Assembly: GCA_015179045.1 (NCBI GenBank)
Contig: WHUZ01000019.1
Coordinates: forward strand, 248,001-312,000
Source: Kalaharituber pfeilii
Lineage: Eukaryota > Ascomycota > Pezizomycetes > Pezizales > Pezizaceae
Length of the DNA stretch: 64,000 nt
Reading direction: 5' to 3'
Positions 13,010 to 24,578 of this stretch are shown here, in pieces. The notes below the pieces were generated by a model. That model had not been told where the DNA came from and did no database searches. It saw nothing but the letters and a program-made list of their open reading frames with translations. Both the position numbers and the translations under genes were made by a program. The first letter of the stretch is position 1. Each line of letters opens with the position of its first letter.

Positions 13010-13090
13010 GTGCGCAGGTGCGGAGGTGCGGAGGTGCGGAGGTGCGGAGGTGCGGAAGTGCGGACGCGCGGACGCGGAGGTGCGGAAGAG
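13010..13090 (+). repeat. Minisatellite, unit GCGGAGGT
   Basis: About ten tandem, partly degenerate copies of an 8-bp G-rich unit inside R2. The homologous position in copy b (36416-36475) carries a shorter, more degenerate version. Confidence 0.85.
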
Positions 13091-14129
13091 AATTCGGAGG
13101 ACGATAGGAGGTGCAGCCGCTGCCTTAGCGTACATGGGGATTGCAGGTGAGGGACAGGGAGTCCCGGCGCGATGGAGCTCACCGTCGCCAGCTTGGCAAA
13201 TGCATAGTAGAAAGATACACACTCAACCTGACCCGGGTACTAATATGGAATCTCACTGCCGTAGGGCTGGTAGTCTGTATGCGGGTTAGGTGACCCCTCC
13301 CCCTCCAAAAAAAAAAAAAAAACCTACTCCGCCATCATCATGGTACAGAAATTGTATAAAGAGGAGTATGAATGAAAGTATATCAGGCTGAGGAGTAAAT
13401 TGGAGTAAGTTCATGGATGTGAGTAAATAGAGGAATATAGACCAATATAAAAGATAGGAACTATGGCCACTTTGGCCTTACTCTTACAGGCTATGCCTCT
13501 TGCTGGATTGAACTCAGTCGCACGCTATGATTCTGTGTATATGGCCATACTCCCCGCTACCATTCTTCCCACTGCCGTATAGTCACCGCCTGTAATTTGA
13601 TACCGCTGCACTGCGTACTGCTGTATCTCCATGCTGCGAATATTATGTCTGGTGTATTGCCCACTGATGCATTACTATATTGCCAAGCTGCCATGCATGC
13701 GGCTGTCACTGCTGTGATCTCCCCTACTAGCACTTTGTTGCTGAATAATGGGGTGCCGGCCGCTGCTATATATTTCCTACTGTTGTATTGCTGTAATACT
13801 ATGCCATTGTGAGGGTAAACGGCCAACCTGTCACTCGCACATCAATAATAATTGGCGACACGTAATACGCCAGCGAATGCATATTGACCTGCCATGAATG
13901 TTGGATCCGATTGTGAGGGCAAAGCGGCTGTATTCAGATTCCTATGCGCGATGAGTTTTCTTTTTCTTTCTTTTTTTTTTTAAAAAAAAATATCATTACT
14001 TGTATCCAGCCGGTTGTGGGGGCAACCCTTGCTTTCTCACTAAGTACATTTATTTGCATGAAGCGACTACGAACTAAGCGAAATGTCACAGCGTCACGTC
14101 AACCCACCGATATTGCTTCAGCTCATACC

Positions 14130-14512
14130 TATACGAGCGGGAGGGTCTGCGAGGGCTGCTTTGTCACGGTGAGGGCTATAGAAGTATAGAGATACCGTTG
14201 AGTCTGTTGAACGTAGAGTCGCAAGAACAGCAGGTTTATATACATGAGAAAGCATAGCATAACGTGACATGTGAACCATGACTGAATAGGAAATTATCAG
14301 GGAAGATATCACATCAGGAAAGGTAAGAAAGGCACGGGATGCGTGGCTTGCAAAGAGAACGCCATGGCGTAAGCCACATAAAAGCTGGCGTTGTGGCGTA
14401 TTCATACACAATCCAATAGCGAGGTTAAATGCATGAGTGGAACGACAAAATAACAGAGAAGATAAATACTAATAATATAGCAACAGGTGGCCACGGATGT
14501 AATGTCCCGACA
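14130..14512 (-). mobile_element. Copia-type solo LTR, 383 bp
   Basis: Flanked by the 5-bp target duplication ATACC (14125-14129 and 14513-14517). Read on the minus strand it begins TGTCGGGACATT and ends CGTATA. It is homologous to the solo LTR at 17104-17449 and to the LTR at 53505-54497, where a primer-binding site and gag follow, which fixes orientation. It sits inside repeat R3 copy a; copy b has the unoccupied site. Confidence 0.85.
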
Positions 14513-15200
14513 ATACCGCCTCAGCTCACACCGCCTCGCCTCAAACCGCCGTCACCTCACACAACAGTACTTTCAAATCAACGAACATCTCTCCTACGTG
14601 CCCTATGCCGGCGGCATAGCTGAAAATGAAAACAGAGAAGGCTAAAAACTATGGGCTAAACCCGAGTGCTGCCAAATTCGACTGCATTTCCTCAAGGCTT
14701 CTTGATTTCAGTAGCACTTGGCTCAGAGCAGTCCGGAGAGATCCACTATAGTGTCCTCGTGATCACTATGGATTAACAGTCACTGCCATGACCCAAAAAG
14801 AATATAAAGCCAGTGATATTATTGGTAAGTCAGATTAATATTCAAATTATGCATATATAGTATAGAGGTTAATTATTGCGATAGCATTGACACCTTGGCT
14901 GCAAAAAAAAGGCAGGAAAGTCCAACGACGGTAGCATTCGGAAGGAGTGCCTCATGGGAGTGAGGCAACTTGATCATACTCACGAGATGGCCAAAATCCA
15001 TTTTATTCCGTATCCAGAACATTTCATATTCGACCAAGACTATGAAAACATACTTGCAAAGCTCGTCGTCTAAAGGAACTTGAAGCTGGTGCTAGCCACA
15101 CGCAAGCTACAGATATAGGCATGTACCCTGACCGCCCTCATACAATATTCGTTAATACGGGTACAGTATTTTCAAGCTTTTCGCTAAGTCACCATACAAG

Positions 15201-16078
15201 CTAGTAAAATAAGTATTCGGACAGGGGGGCTCATGCATATTATACGCTATGCACTATTTGGCATGATACTAGTCCAAATCTCATGGTAGAAGTGTCCGAA
15301 GTTTATTGCATAAAAAGCTATTCTGACAGCTGACATAAATGAATTTGGGTCTCTTCAATATCAGTATCTAGTACCTCAGTATGTCCTGCTATGGCAAATA
15401 GATGTAAGCGGGGTTATGTGATCTTAAAAAAAAGTACCTAAGTATCGGAGTATCAGAAAGTACTAATAGTCTAATAGATTTAGAGATTCCAAGACTATTC
15501 TGAAGGCCATCTCGAAGTTGCTCTAAAGGCTGTTGACATGCTATTTCAGAGGCCGGCTAGTGAAAGGCTGCTCAGGATGAGGGGATACTGTAGAGGCTGC
15601 CAGTGCTCGGGGTACGAGACCACTTCGGAGGTTGGTCAGGATGAGAGACTTAGAGACTACTCCAGAGGCTGCATGAGGGGCCGTTCCAGAGGCTGCACAG
15701 GCTGCGAGGCCCCCCCAAAGGCTGCTCGGGATGAGAAGCTGTTCGAGATACTGTTCTGGAGGCTATTCCCTATATCGTTCTAATAGTATCATATATTCAA
15801 CATTAAGCAACCACCATAGCAGCCTCTCGATTCTCGAATAGCCAGCCTCTGAAATAGCATGCAGAATCCATTAGAATATTAGTGCTTTCTGATGCACTGA
15901 TACTATGGTATTAGACTGGTGTTCAAGTTGAAGAAACCCAAATTCAATATGTCAGCTGTCCAAATAGCTTTTACGTAATAAATTTCGGACACTTGTACAT
16001 GAAATTTAGACTGATCTCATGCCAATTGCTGCATAACGCATAATAATAAGACCCCTGTCCGAATACTTATTTTACTAG
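15201..16078. mobile_element. Fold-back element with long inverted arms
   Basis: The termini are CTAGTAAAATAAGTATTCGG and its reverse complement. The inverted similarity continues inward for about 250-300 bp on each side (to the GCTATTTCAGAGG blocks near 15545 and 15845). The centre (15560-15790) holds an imperfect GAGGCTGC-rich repeat and no transposase. The left arm carries a nested short retroposed unit (15383-15433). It is the large relative of the 88-bp MITE at 6457. Confidence 0.8.
15383..15433 (+). mobile_element. Ultra-short retroposed unit, family 2
   Basis: 51 nt: a diverged CCTGCYATGGCRAA...GCGGGGTTATGTGA followed by an A-run, flanked by GTACCTCAGTAT and GTACCTAAGTAT (12-bp target duplication, one change). 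The insertion lies in the left arm of the fold-back element; the right arm has the empty site. Confidence 0.8.
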
Positions 16079-16429
16079 TTACGTAGAAAATCTTCTATCG
16101 AATTTGCATAAACGTGCATATATGCTGCATCTGGTTGCATGCTACTGCATATTCATTGTTTATGTAGTACAAAATTCACATTCTAATGCCAGCCAACGGC
16201 ATAGCTCGTCGGGCCGCCAAGCAATTTTGTTAGAAGAAATATTCTCGATATCAGAATGTGGCTGACCGCTCGAATACATGCTTATATCAAGAGTATACTG
16301 TAACAATATTCTTCTTGTACCTATTGGGCGTCAGGCCAACTACAACAGTAGCAATCCACCCAGGCGGCCAGTTACCGATCGCACTTCACAAACTATGGAT
16401 CGTATCTTTCACTTGAATTTATCATACTT

Positions 16430-16480
16430 ATGATATTTTTTTTTTTTTTATATATCAGTACTCGCGTGCCGCCCTTACTT
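16430..16480 (-). mobile_element. LINE tail, family 1, degenerate
   Basis: A T-run followed by ACTCGCGTGCCGCCC, the reverse complement of the family-1 tail, diverged. Target duplications were not recognised. Confidence 0.5.
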
Positions 16481-16765
16481 ATGATAGATTTTGATGTTAC
16501 ATTCTGTACAATAAGCATAAAATGCCTCTTCTATCCGTTGTTGGAGTTACGAATTCTGGAGCTACGTTTCTTATTGCCTTATGCTTCATTCACAGTGAGA
16601 ATACCGCTGTTGAGCAAACTTTGAAGGCTATGTATGCAGCAACCTATATAGAATGATTGTAAGTCACCAAGTGTTTGCATAACAGAGCAAGGGCCAGCTC
16701 TGTCAACCACAATTGCTAATGTTCATCCCAAGCTGAAACATCGGTTCATGTACGTGGCATATGTT

Positions 16766-16921
16766 CGAAAATATCTGGGACCGTCTCCGTACAGTACGAA
16801 ACGAAATGACTTCTAGGGCTGCTCAAGGAGATGCACTAAAGATTGCTCGTCAGCGTATTTGGGTTTGGATACAGTACATATCTCGGGAAACTCTCGAAAC
16901 AGTCCTTAACGATATATAAGG
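16766..16921 (+). pseudogene. Tc1/mariner-type transposase, C-terminal fragment
   Basis: An open stretch reads FENIWDRLRTVRNEM ... VLNDI then stop. ENIWDRL is the conserved block of Tc1/mariner DDE transposases (usually ..LNPIENxWxxLK). Upstream catalytic blocks are not recognisable, so this is a remnant. Confidence 0.5.
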
Positions 16922-17103
16922 GGTTTTCTACCTATTGAGACGCTATATCTTGAAGAGCTTTGGCTTCCCAAAAGTCATCAAGTGCTTCAGATTTAGACAC
17001 AACTATAGAAAGCTTAGTTGCTATAGTATACCGTGTCTAGAAGGTCTTCATCCTGCAATTAAGGCATCCCTAGATCCAAGATGAAATCTTGATGAAGCTG
17101 TTC

Positions 17104-17449
17104 TACTAAAGTGGGAGGGTATGCGAGGGCTGCTTTATCACAGTGAAGATGTATAGAGATATCGTTGAGTCATTGATTTAAGAGTCGCAAGAACAGCAGG
17201 TTTATATACACGAGAAAGCATAGCATAACGTGACTTGGAAACCATAACTGAATAGGGAAGTGTATCATACCAGAAAGGTGAGAAACTCATGGAGGGTGTG
17301 ACTTGCAAAGTAAACGCTGTGGCGCAGAGTGGACGCAATGGCTTGATTCATATACTTCCTAGTAACGAAATTGAATGTATATGAGTGGAACGAAGAGGTG
17401 AAATGAAAAGGTAGTAGCAACGGGTGGCAACAGATGCAATGGTTCGACA
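17104..17449 (-). mobile_element. Copia-type solo LTR, 346 bp
   Basis: Flanked by TGTTC on both sides (17099-17103 and 17450-17454). On the minus strand it starts TGTCGAACCATT. It is homologous along its length to the solo LTR at 14130-14512, but more diverged. Confidence 0.85.
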
Positions 17450-17639
17450 TGTTCTTCATCTGAAAAGTAGCTCTTCTAGTAACAGAGGATAAGTATGGCT
17501 ATTGTATATGAACAGGTACGGTCCTTCGATAAAGTCAATGATGACACTTCATTTGCTGAGAACTACAGTCGGAGTAAACACCACTTGCCCCTTATTTAGA
17601 CGGCACTACCTAGTATCAGGGTATTTTTGCAATTACAAC

Positions 17640-17910
17640 GGCACGTTACAGTGTATTGCATTGAAATGCTAAAACTTCCAGACACAGTTTCAAACAGCAT
17701 CTGGAACACCGACCTCATGTAACCCAAAGGGTGTTAACTCTGTTCGTAGATCTACTAGTGCTGAAGTGGCTGAAGCGGAGTCAGCTAAATGTCGAACTAA
17801 GTATTTCAAGAGCGTGCTGATATTGCTGAAAATCACACTCAGGATGTTATTCTCTGCACTCACGCAGGAGAGTTAAGGAGGATACTGAAGTAGATGCGCA
17901 AGTATTGGAG
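17640..17910 (+). repeat. Dispersed repeat R4, copy a
   Basis: Matches the reverse complement of about 57.88-58.34 kb (landmarks CACTTCAGTATC-like, CATCTGGAACACC, TTTTCAGCAATATCA). One frame is open here for about 70 codons but shows no domain I recognise. Probably a transposon remnant. Confidence 0.45.
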
Positions 17911-18049
17911 TAGTTGGTCTGGCGTCGTGGTGCTTAGCGATGTGCCCATGGATCCGGGCATGGGTTGTACGTATAGTTGATCAGCAGTCACTTTAAATAT
18001 ATATATATAGCTAGCGTCACTTATCCCTATTTGTTTCACCCGCCCCCAA

Positions 18050-19190
18050 AGGATAGGAAGTGCTGATGTAGCCAGGGGTTGAGTTCAGCAGACGTTACCT
18101 TATAGAGCTCGGATTCAAGCTTTTGCCCCGATTTGGCTTTTGTCCCAGTTGGGAAGTCGGTTCTAAATTAGGTAGCTTATTGCGAGCTTCAAGCCATAGA
18201 GTATACAGTACTCTCTTAGGTAACTGTGCATGCCTCGCGAAGGATGGGGGTTCCCCAAGCGTTGAGTCACAGAGATTTGAGCGCATACACTTGAAGATTT
18301 TCAATTTTAAGAGGAATGTCAAAAGAGTTGGAGAGAGGGGTGGGGCAGGTCAAGGGATTCTCCCCAGATGTTTTCTCATGGCAGATGGTGTTAAACTCAA
18401 GTTTCCTCCGTCCCGACCCATTGTAATTCCTCCGTGAGGCCGTTCTTTTTTCGAGACAATTTGGTTAAATATCCTCTTTTCATGTTTTCGGAACCTCCCG
18501 GTAGTCTCAACAAATGTTCTCTGTCATCTAAGGTTGCTTTGGGGACTCTTCAAATGACTGGTAATGAGCGTCTTGCAATTTTCTCGGATGCAGCTGACCC
18601 CGGAAGATGGTGGAAGTGGATCCCAAATTTTGGTGCGAGGTAAAAGAACTCACCGCTTCAAGTAGCCTCTTTGCGAGGTTTGCCGTGGGGGGGTGGATTT
18701 TATTCCGGGCGATGCCTGGGGAAAAGGAGTAATCCACTACGTAGGCCTGGAGCTGTTATACAATTCTGGGACCTCTTCTGGATGAGGTGGTGAGAATGGA
18801 CCAGTGTATCCGGAGCACCAAATAAAAATTTATGAGGTTCCAAAAACCTATTTGAAAGTCCTGTACCGTGGGACTTTCAATATCTTCTAATAGTAAGACC
18901 TCCGCCCTCTGGTGTTCCTACGACGGGATTTCTTAGGAGGACTGGGCCCTCGGTGGTGGAACCGAATTTTCGGCTGTCTTATCAGGATTCCGTCTTGGCA
19001 GAGGATTATCGCAATTACCAGCGCAGTCTTCGCTTAGTGGTCCGGCTTTCATGGTGACAGGTAAGGAGAAATTTAAAGGTGCCTTCAGTTCGACAAAGTT
19101 TGTGAGTGCGGTGTCGGGGGTGCTTGGCGACTACTCCAAGGGGAAGGAGCGCACAGAGTTTAGTTCCATAAACAGTAATGCCTAAACCAG
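18050..19190. other. Compositionally distinct segment of unknown origin
   Basis: Differs from its surroundings: no tails or inverted repeats, even base composition and unusually open frames. One runs 18434-18643 (..GNERLAIFSDAADPG..); another near 18950-19190 is open for about 85 codons. It contains a perfect 10-bp hairpin TTGAAAGTCC..GGACTTTCAA near 18853-18881. It could be mitochondrial-derived DNA, plasmid or viral DNA, or an old element; I recognise no protein. Confidence 0.3.
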
Positions 19191-19469
19191 AATCCCGCCA
19201 AGAACCCTACTCCGTACTAGTATACCACGCCGTTGTCTTATAAGTACTCTGCTAGAGTACAAGCCCTCTAACCACAAAACCCAAAACTTCATGAATTCGC
19301 AAAAGGGGTTGACCATTCAGGCGCTATTGTACCTCAATTCCTACGTTCAGTAAAACTCGAGTTCTTGACACCTACCTAGGTGCCAAGTTGGTTTTGCTGG
19401 ATATCCTCCTATTGCCACATCGCCGGATAAAGTGTGCCTCGTTTTGTACATTAGATCACAACGGTACAG

Positions 19470-20480
19470 TCATTGTTTGTTCGAAAATGAATTTACTAAA
19501 ACTGAAAATAAGCCACCCTGGTTCCAGGCTTTGATCATACGGAATCGGAGCATTACGGTTCATCTTATTTCCTTCTAAGGTGCTGGACAACCCTCTTCCC
19601 CACGTCTCTATTATAGATGGGATTGGACTGGGGCCCTCAATTCTATACCTCTCCATGGAGACTGTTGTTACATCTACAACCAGAGGCAACCGCACTCCAC
19701 TTCAACCAAGGCATAGGCCAGTTCGAAAAAGTTGACAGCTCTAACTCCGTACCTTTTGTTGAACCCCCACCCCCGTAACCGCCCGTTTCACCTTTCATTC
19801 TAACCCTTCACCACCCCAGCCCCTTCAACAGCCCTCCACCTCCCTCTCCAACAGCCATTCCGACAGCGCCTTTCCTCCCACATCAAGTAGTCGTTCCGAC
19901 GGCCCCTCCAGCTCCCTGCGAGCCCGTTCTACAGCCTCTGCAATAGCTCCTCGCATAGCCGCCATTTTTGGAATAACGGCAACTACTCTTTCATAGGCTG
20001 ACTACCTCGATGTGGTTTTGTTTGCTTTGATTTTTACTATTGCTTTCGTTTTGTCTGACAGTTTTTTGCTTTTCCATTTCCTGATACATTAGAGCAATAG
20101 CATCCTCATTCTGAGGATCAAGGGGTTTCTGAGTACAGGGAGTTCCCAGGTGGACCAGGTCGCGGAAAATTGCCTGGCTGAGTTGGGCTTTTAATTACAA
20201 AGCAAGATAGAGCAATTGTGTGTACATTGGAGTTCGGCATGGAGAATGGCCTTTTTTTTTTTCATTTCGTCAACATCGTTGACCTTGTTTGTGTATGGTT
20301 TTAGAACCTGCCAGATCCACTGGTCCCAATGTCCCATACCATATTCATGGCCTTGTTCGATAAACCACGCCCCCTCCTATTCAACATGACAGGTTCGCCT
20401 GTATGGGCACTTGCCACTGATTGTGTATGAACAATTCCTCATCCCTCAAACCGGGACATATCCACTCGCTGGGTCAATTT
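19470..20480 (+). repeat. Dispersed repeat R1, copy b
   Basis: The most complete R1 copy. The left block ends AAGGCATAGGCCAGTTCG. Then comes a pyrimidine-rich minisatellite with CCCTCTCCAACAGCC-type units (19790-19970), a centre with TTCGTTTTGTCTGACAG, and a right block with GTGGACCAGGTCGCGG and CAACATGACAGGTTCGCC. The right half is about 90 per cent alike by eye to copy d at 39.6-40.5 kb. Confidence 0.65.
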
Positions 20481-20564
20481 ACAGCGGAAAGTTTGGAAAA
20501 ACAGGGGATCCTTGACGGTTGCATAGACAAGGGTTGCGAGCGGTCTGATATACCTGAAGCACCT

Positions 20565-20690
20565 GTTCTGGCCCACCGACGAACATTGCGGTTCGCGAAC
20601 CGGCCAGGCCCATTCGCGAATCGGCCAATTCGTCGGTGGGCTGGCTGATTCGCGAATGGGCCAGCCCACCGACGAACACTGGTTTAGTAC
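20565..20690. repeat. GC-rich palindromic element, copy 1
   Basis: Outer arms GCCCACCGACGAACA and its reverse complement enclose further short palindromes (TTCGCGAACCGG, TTCGCGAATGGG). The whole stretch could fold into a branched structure. A relative in the opposite orientation lies at 22098-22240. Confidence 0.75.
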
Positions 20691-21185
20691 AAGTACCACT
20701 AGGTACCTCTACATACTACCAGTGATTGAGTATCGAGAAACATTCTGCTACCAGTGTTAATTGATAAGCCAGTTACTGTGTGCTAGCACAGCCCTATTGC
20801 CACTGACAAGTTGCCACCTACAAGTTGCCACTTGAAAGTTGCTGTTGGTGATAAGTTGCTGTCGGTGATAAGTTGCTACTTCTTACCCACATACTAGAAG
20901 ATAATACAGACAGTTTAATTAATAATTCACTACGCTTCTAGATTGCTATAGTTAAGAATACCAATTTGTAACCATAACTTAATTATTGTTAACCGAAACA
21001 CTAGAAGAAAATTACTAAATATGCTTCTAGTATTCTTCTTACTCTAAGCGAAATTTTGGAGTGTTATCTTCATAGGTAGAGATTTCCGGAATCCTCCGCC
21101 ATTCTGGTATTATATTGTGGCAGTAACAGGGATTGCGTTGATGCCAAGAATGAAAAGTTTGGTGGTTGTATTACCAGAACAGTAG

Positions 21186-21430
21186 ATGATAAGAGCCCTG
21201 CAAGTGCCAAGTACCCACTTTAAGCAACGTCATCATTATAAAACTTGTCAAGACAAAATTTCATGTTCTTGTCTAGGTACCTGTTCTTCTCTTCGTTGTA
21301 CATGCATATGTCAAAAGGTTAAATGTTCTTATTCTTGTAATAAAAGCAATGCTGGTCAATGTACCAACCAGGAGAATAAGAGTGAACATAGTGATGTATA
21401 TTTAGGGAAGGTCCGGAAATGGTTGGAGTC
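21186..21430 (+). pseudogene. Cysteine-rich (CXC-like) protein fragment
   Basis: An open frame encodes CQDKISCSCLGTCSSL then RCTCICQKVKCSYSC and a final CTN. This spacing of CxC pairs resembles the CXC/CRC-like cysteine cluster found in tesmin-type proteins and at the C-terminus of some transposon proteins. The frame runs into a LINE 3' end near 21420, so only a fragment remains. Confidence 0.35.
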
Positions 21431-21770
21431 CGGGAATGATAGGCTAGGCAAGATGGGGATAAGGCGGCTGAGACGAAAGACCTCGCTACTGGAAGAAGGA
21501 AAAATGACCAGCTCGGTCGTGTGTACTTGGAGGCAGCGACGGGCGTAGACAGAGTTAGGTTAGGTGGGAAATGGTTGAGGACCACTCAATACGAGCCGGA
21601 CAGACGGAGGAAATAGGCTGTATTGACCAGTGTGTACATTCTACCCGCACCATGTATGAGTATTGCGGGAACCACATGTATTTAGTGACGGTTAATTTTC
21701 TTTCTTTAATAAATACCTCGCCATAGCCCATACTGCGGCATGCGAGTAATGATATAAAAAAAAAAAAAGT
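21420..21770 (+). mobile_element. LINE 3' end, C-terminus type VRLGGxWL
   Basis: One frame ends VRLGGKWLRTTQYEPDRRRK then stop. The same C-terminus occurs at 24.9 kb (minus strand) and 40.1 kb. It ends with the family-1 tail and poly(A) at 21757-21769. The element is 5' truncated. Confidence 0.7.
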
Positions 21771-21878
21771 TCTATTGTTTGTACATAGAAGACTGCATAG
21801 GGGGATAGGAGACTGTGGAAATTGCTTAGCTGGCTGTATGATAGATCACTATTACATTAAATCATAAGCGAGTATATA

Positions 21879-22055
21879 GGGGGGGGAGAGAACGTTGGCG
21901 GAGGTGATGGACTGGGCGGCGGAGTAACCGGTCATATTTTCACTTTATCTCCTTATCTGTTGCTTATTTTTCCGTTGATTATCATTCATGTATCTAAACC
22001 CTCGCCATAGCCTGCAAGGCGGCATGCGAGTAATGATATAAAAAAAAAAAAAAAA
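21879..22055 (+). mobile_element. LINE 3' end with 15-bp target duplication
   Basis: 177 bp flanked by ATAAGCGAGTATATA on both sides (21864-21878 and 22056-22070). It contains GTGATGGACTGGGCGGCGGA, matching the C-terminus/3' UTR of the RNase H LINE at 40.9-42.0 kb, then the family-1 tail and poly(A). Confidence 0.88.
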
Positions 22056-22097
22056 ATAAGCGAGTATATATTTTACATATAGGTACATCGAGGTACA

Positions 22098-22240
22098 TTC
22101 ATGTTCGCCGCTGGGCCAGGTGTTCGTGGCTGGGCTGGCCCCGTGAAAAACACCATATGTTTTTCACGGGGCCGGCCGGTTCACGAATCGGCTGGCCGGT
22201 TCGCGAACCGGAAAATGTTCGTCGGTGGGCCAGAACACAC
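22098..22240. repeat. GC-rich palindromic element, copy 2
   Basis: Ends GTTCGTCGGTGGGCCAGAAC, matching the start of copy 1 inverted. It includes a strong hairpin with 16-bp arms GGCCCCGTGAAAAACA around 5 nt (near 22137-22173). Confidence 0.75.
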
Positions 22241-22459
22241 CCGAGTTGTGTAAAGCACTCCCAGCAAATCAGATCACGATACAAGTACGGTTAGTGTGAA
22301 GGTGTGGTTCTTGGAAAAGTAGAATTCTGTGTAAAGAATAAGGAAGTGTGTGGTATGGAAATTGTTGAGGAAGGATAGATTATGTGAATCTGCATACCCA
22401 GTGCTGAAGTCGGCCAGAAGATATTAAGTACATACGTGTGGGTACATAGAAACGGTCTC

Positions 22460-23119
22460 TGAAAGTAACTAGACGTAAGTAGAAACTTGACTTTTGTTAC
22501 CTTGAAACCACATGCTGTACAATGAAACGCTAGCTATACATGAACGGATTTAATTCCTGACTCAGAGTGACAACGACTGATGCATATGTGCCGGGCCATT
22601 CGTAACAACGTTCCAGTGGCCACTGGCCCGGACTACTGAACGGAACGCTGGTTCATGATCACACACTAGTACAATGCATTGACCTTTTTGTTCTGAGCAC
22701 AGAACTACAACAGAATGTTGGTATGTTGGTGGCTGTTAAAATACTAGAAGGTTCGAAATTGTAATTGTCTAAATCATTTGTTTATTTTTTTGTTTAGTTA
22801 CTCAAGTATTTAAACTTGATATTTTTCCATGCTGTCAGTATTTTGAATGTATTCTACATATATCGCATTCTGTTCCATACACTTCTCTAGTATACAACAC
22901 CAAGCCTATCTTATTTACCTAAACTGGTAATTACTTTTCAGCCTCATTCCTTAACAATCTTTACCTATGGAGCCTTTTACACCCAAAATTCACCATCAAT
23001 TCGAGCTATATATTCAATCTCGGGACCACACAAACAGATATCGAATGGAACCTCAGAAGACAAAGGATCAGACCATACTAGATGTGTTAATAATGCTTTA
23101 GCAAGAGGTTTAGAAGGGG
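22460..23119. other. Duplicated 3' flank of STAND gene C, interrupted
   Basis: 22460-22590 matches the gene B 3' flank at 42360-42470 (shared TTACCTTGAAACCACATGCT). The homology stops at GATGCATA and resumes only at 23545, so about 950 bp was inserted on this side or lost from the other. No gene is seen in 22591-23119. Confidence 0.65.
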
Positions 23120-23465
23120 GCCTTTAATGTAGCTGTTTTTTTCCTGTCGCCGGAGGGGTCCTTTATGAAGCTGTTTTTTTTCGCCGGAGGGGTCTATGAA
23201 GCTGTTTTTCCTGTCGCCGGAGGGGGTCATTCATGAAGCTGTATTTTTTTTTGCCCTGTCGCCGGGGGGTCCTTGATGAAGCTGATTTTTCCTGTCGCTG
23301 GAGGGGTCCTTGCTGCTGCTGCTGCTGTTTTTTTTTTTTTTTTTCGCCGGAGACGGTCCTTGATGAAGCTTTTCTCCTGTCGCTGGAGGGGTCCTTGGTA
23401 GAGCTTTTTTTTGCTGTCGGAGGAGTTCTTTGTTGGAGCTGTTTTTCCAGGTCTTTAGTGACGTT
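23120..23465 (+). repeat. Minisatellite, unit about 30 nt
   Basis: About nine irregular copies of a unit like GAAGCTGTTTTTCCTGTCGC followed by CGGAGGGGTCCT, with variable T-runs and one copy carrying (GCT)5. It sits inside the extra DNA of the gene C flank. Confidence 0.85.
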
Positions 23466-24513
23466 GTTTGTTTCAAACAGTGAATGTGTGGACACGCGAG
23501 TGTGTGTGTGAGAGTCTGAGAGGGTAAATTGTAGGTAGAATAAGAACATGAATCCTAGATTTAAAATCAAACCCTCCTATACAGAGGTGCATATATAAAC
23601 CCGATAAAACGTCAACTCTCATAGCATTCTTGCTAGTAGAAATATTAATAAAATAAAGTACAGAGTAGAATAATGGAGGTTAAAGAAAATATTCATCATA
23701 GAGTTAGAGCTAAGGGACAGAGACTAGTACCGACTCTGCCTTGTTACCATGTTCGAGCTTGGACTGTAATATCGCCACAATGTCTTTGTGTCCATGCTGA
23801 ATGGCCCGGTCCAAAGCAGTCCTGGAAGCTGCATTGATCTTCGTAACATTGATTTTGTCATGAGCAAGAAGCAGGTTTACTGTATTGGTGTGCCCATTGT
23901 TAGCCGCCAGGTGCAGTGGGGTATCACCATTCGTATCACTGCAGTTGACATTAACCCTGTCGTCTGCCAGCAGCAGTTCCCACCAACTTGCTACGCCCTG
24001 TGTCAGCAGCAGTATGCAATGGTGTGTGGCCAATCTTGTTAGCCATATTGACATCAACCCTATCGTCTACCAGCAGCAACTCCATCATCTTGTCATGCCT
24101 CATGCAAGCAGCAGTATGCAGTGGTGTATGCCAACTCTGTTAACTATATTGACGTAAACCCTCTCATCTGCTAGCAGCAACTCTATCATCTTCTTGTGCC
24201 TCATACCAGCAGCCACACTCAGTGGTACCCAGCCATATTTATCAGATATATTTACATCAACTTTGTTTTCCACCAGCAGCAGCTCCACCACCTTGTCATG
24301 CCCCATGCTAGAAGCAATATGCAGTGGTATGCTGCCACCCATGTTAGCCATATTAACATCAACTCTATCATCTACCAGCAGCAGCTCCACTACCTTGTTG
24401 CACCCCATGTTAGCAGCAGCACTCAGTAGTGTCTAGCCATATTTATCAGCCATATTGACAATCATCCTATTGTCTACTACCAGCAGCTCCACACCTTCTC
24501 ATGCCCTTCGTAA

Positions 24514-24578
24514 ACCCTGCCATGGCGAACAGCTGCAAGCGGGGTTATGTGAAATTAAAAAAAAAAAAAAAAAAAAGT
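24514..24578 (+). mobile_element. Ultra-short retroposed unit, family 2, in gene C
   Basis: It starts ACCCTGCCATGGCGAACAGC, ends in about 20 A, and is flanked by CCTTCGTAA on both sides (24505-24513 and 24579-24587). Removing it restores ankyrin coding similarity, which gives direct proof of insertion. Confidence 0.92.

Larger units (their letters stand above)
12560..14865. repeat. Composite repeat R2/R3, copy a
   Basis: About 2.3 kb that matches 35.93-38.30 kb in order and orientation (copy b). Shared landmarks: the GCGGAGGT minisatellite, GGAGGTGCAGCCGCT, an internal poly(A) tract at about 13305-13321, AGTCGCACGCTATGATTCTG and CAGTCCGGA near the end. Copy b retains a FAR1/MULE-like reading frame, so R3 may be a decayed Mutator-like element. 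Copy a is interrupted by a copia solo LTR (14130-14512). Confidence 0.7.

Noticed and set aside
12980..23465. CRISPR-like arrays in the minisatellites
   Set aside because: Eukaryotic DNA; units are contiguous without unique spacers.
23163..23570. Lys/Gln-rich minus frame
   Set aside because: Produced by the 30-nt minisatellite and its T-runs; no host-gene features.
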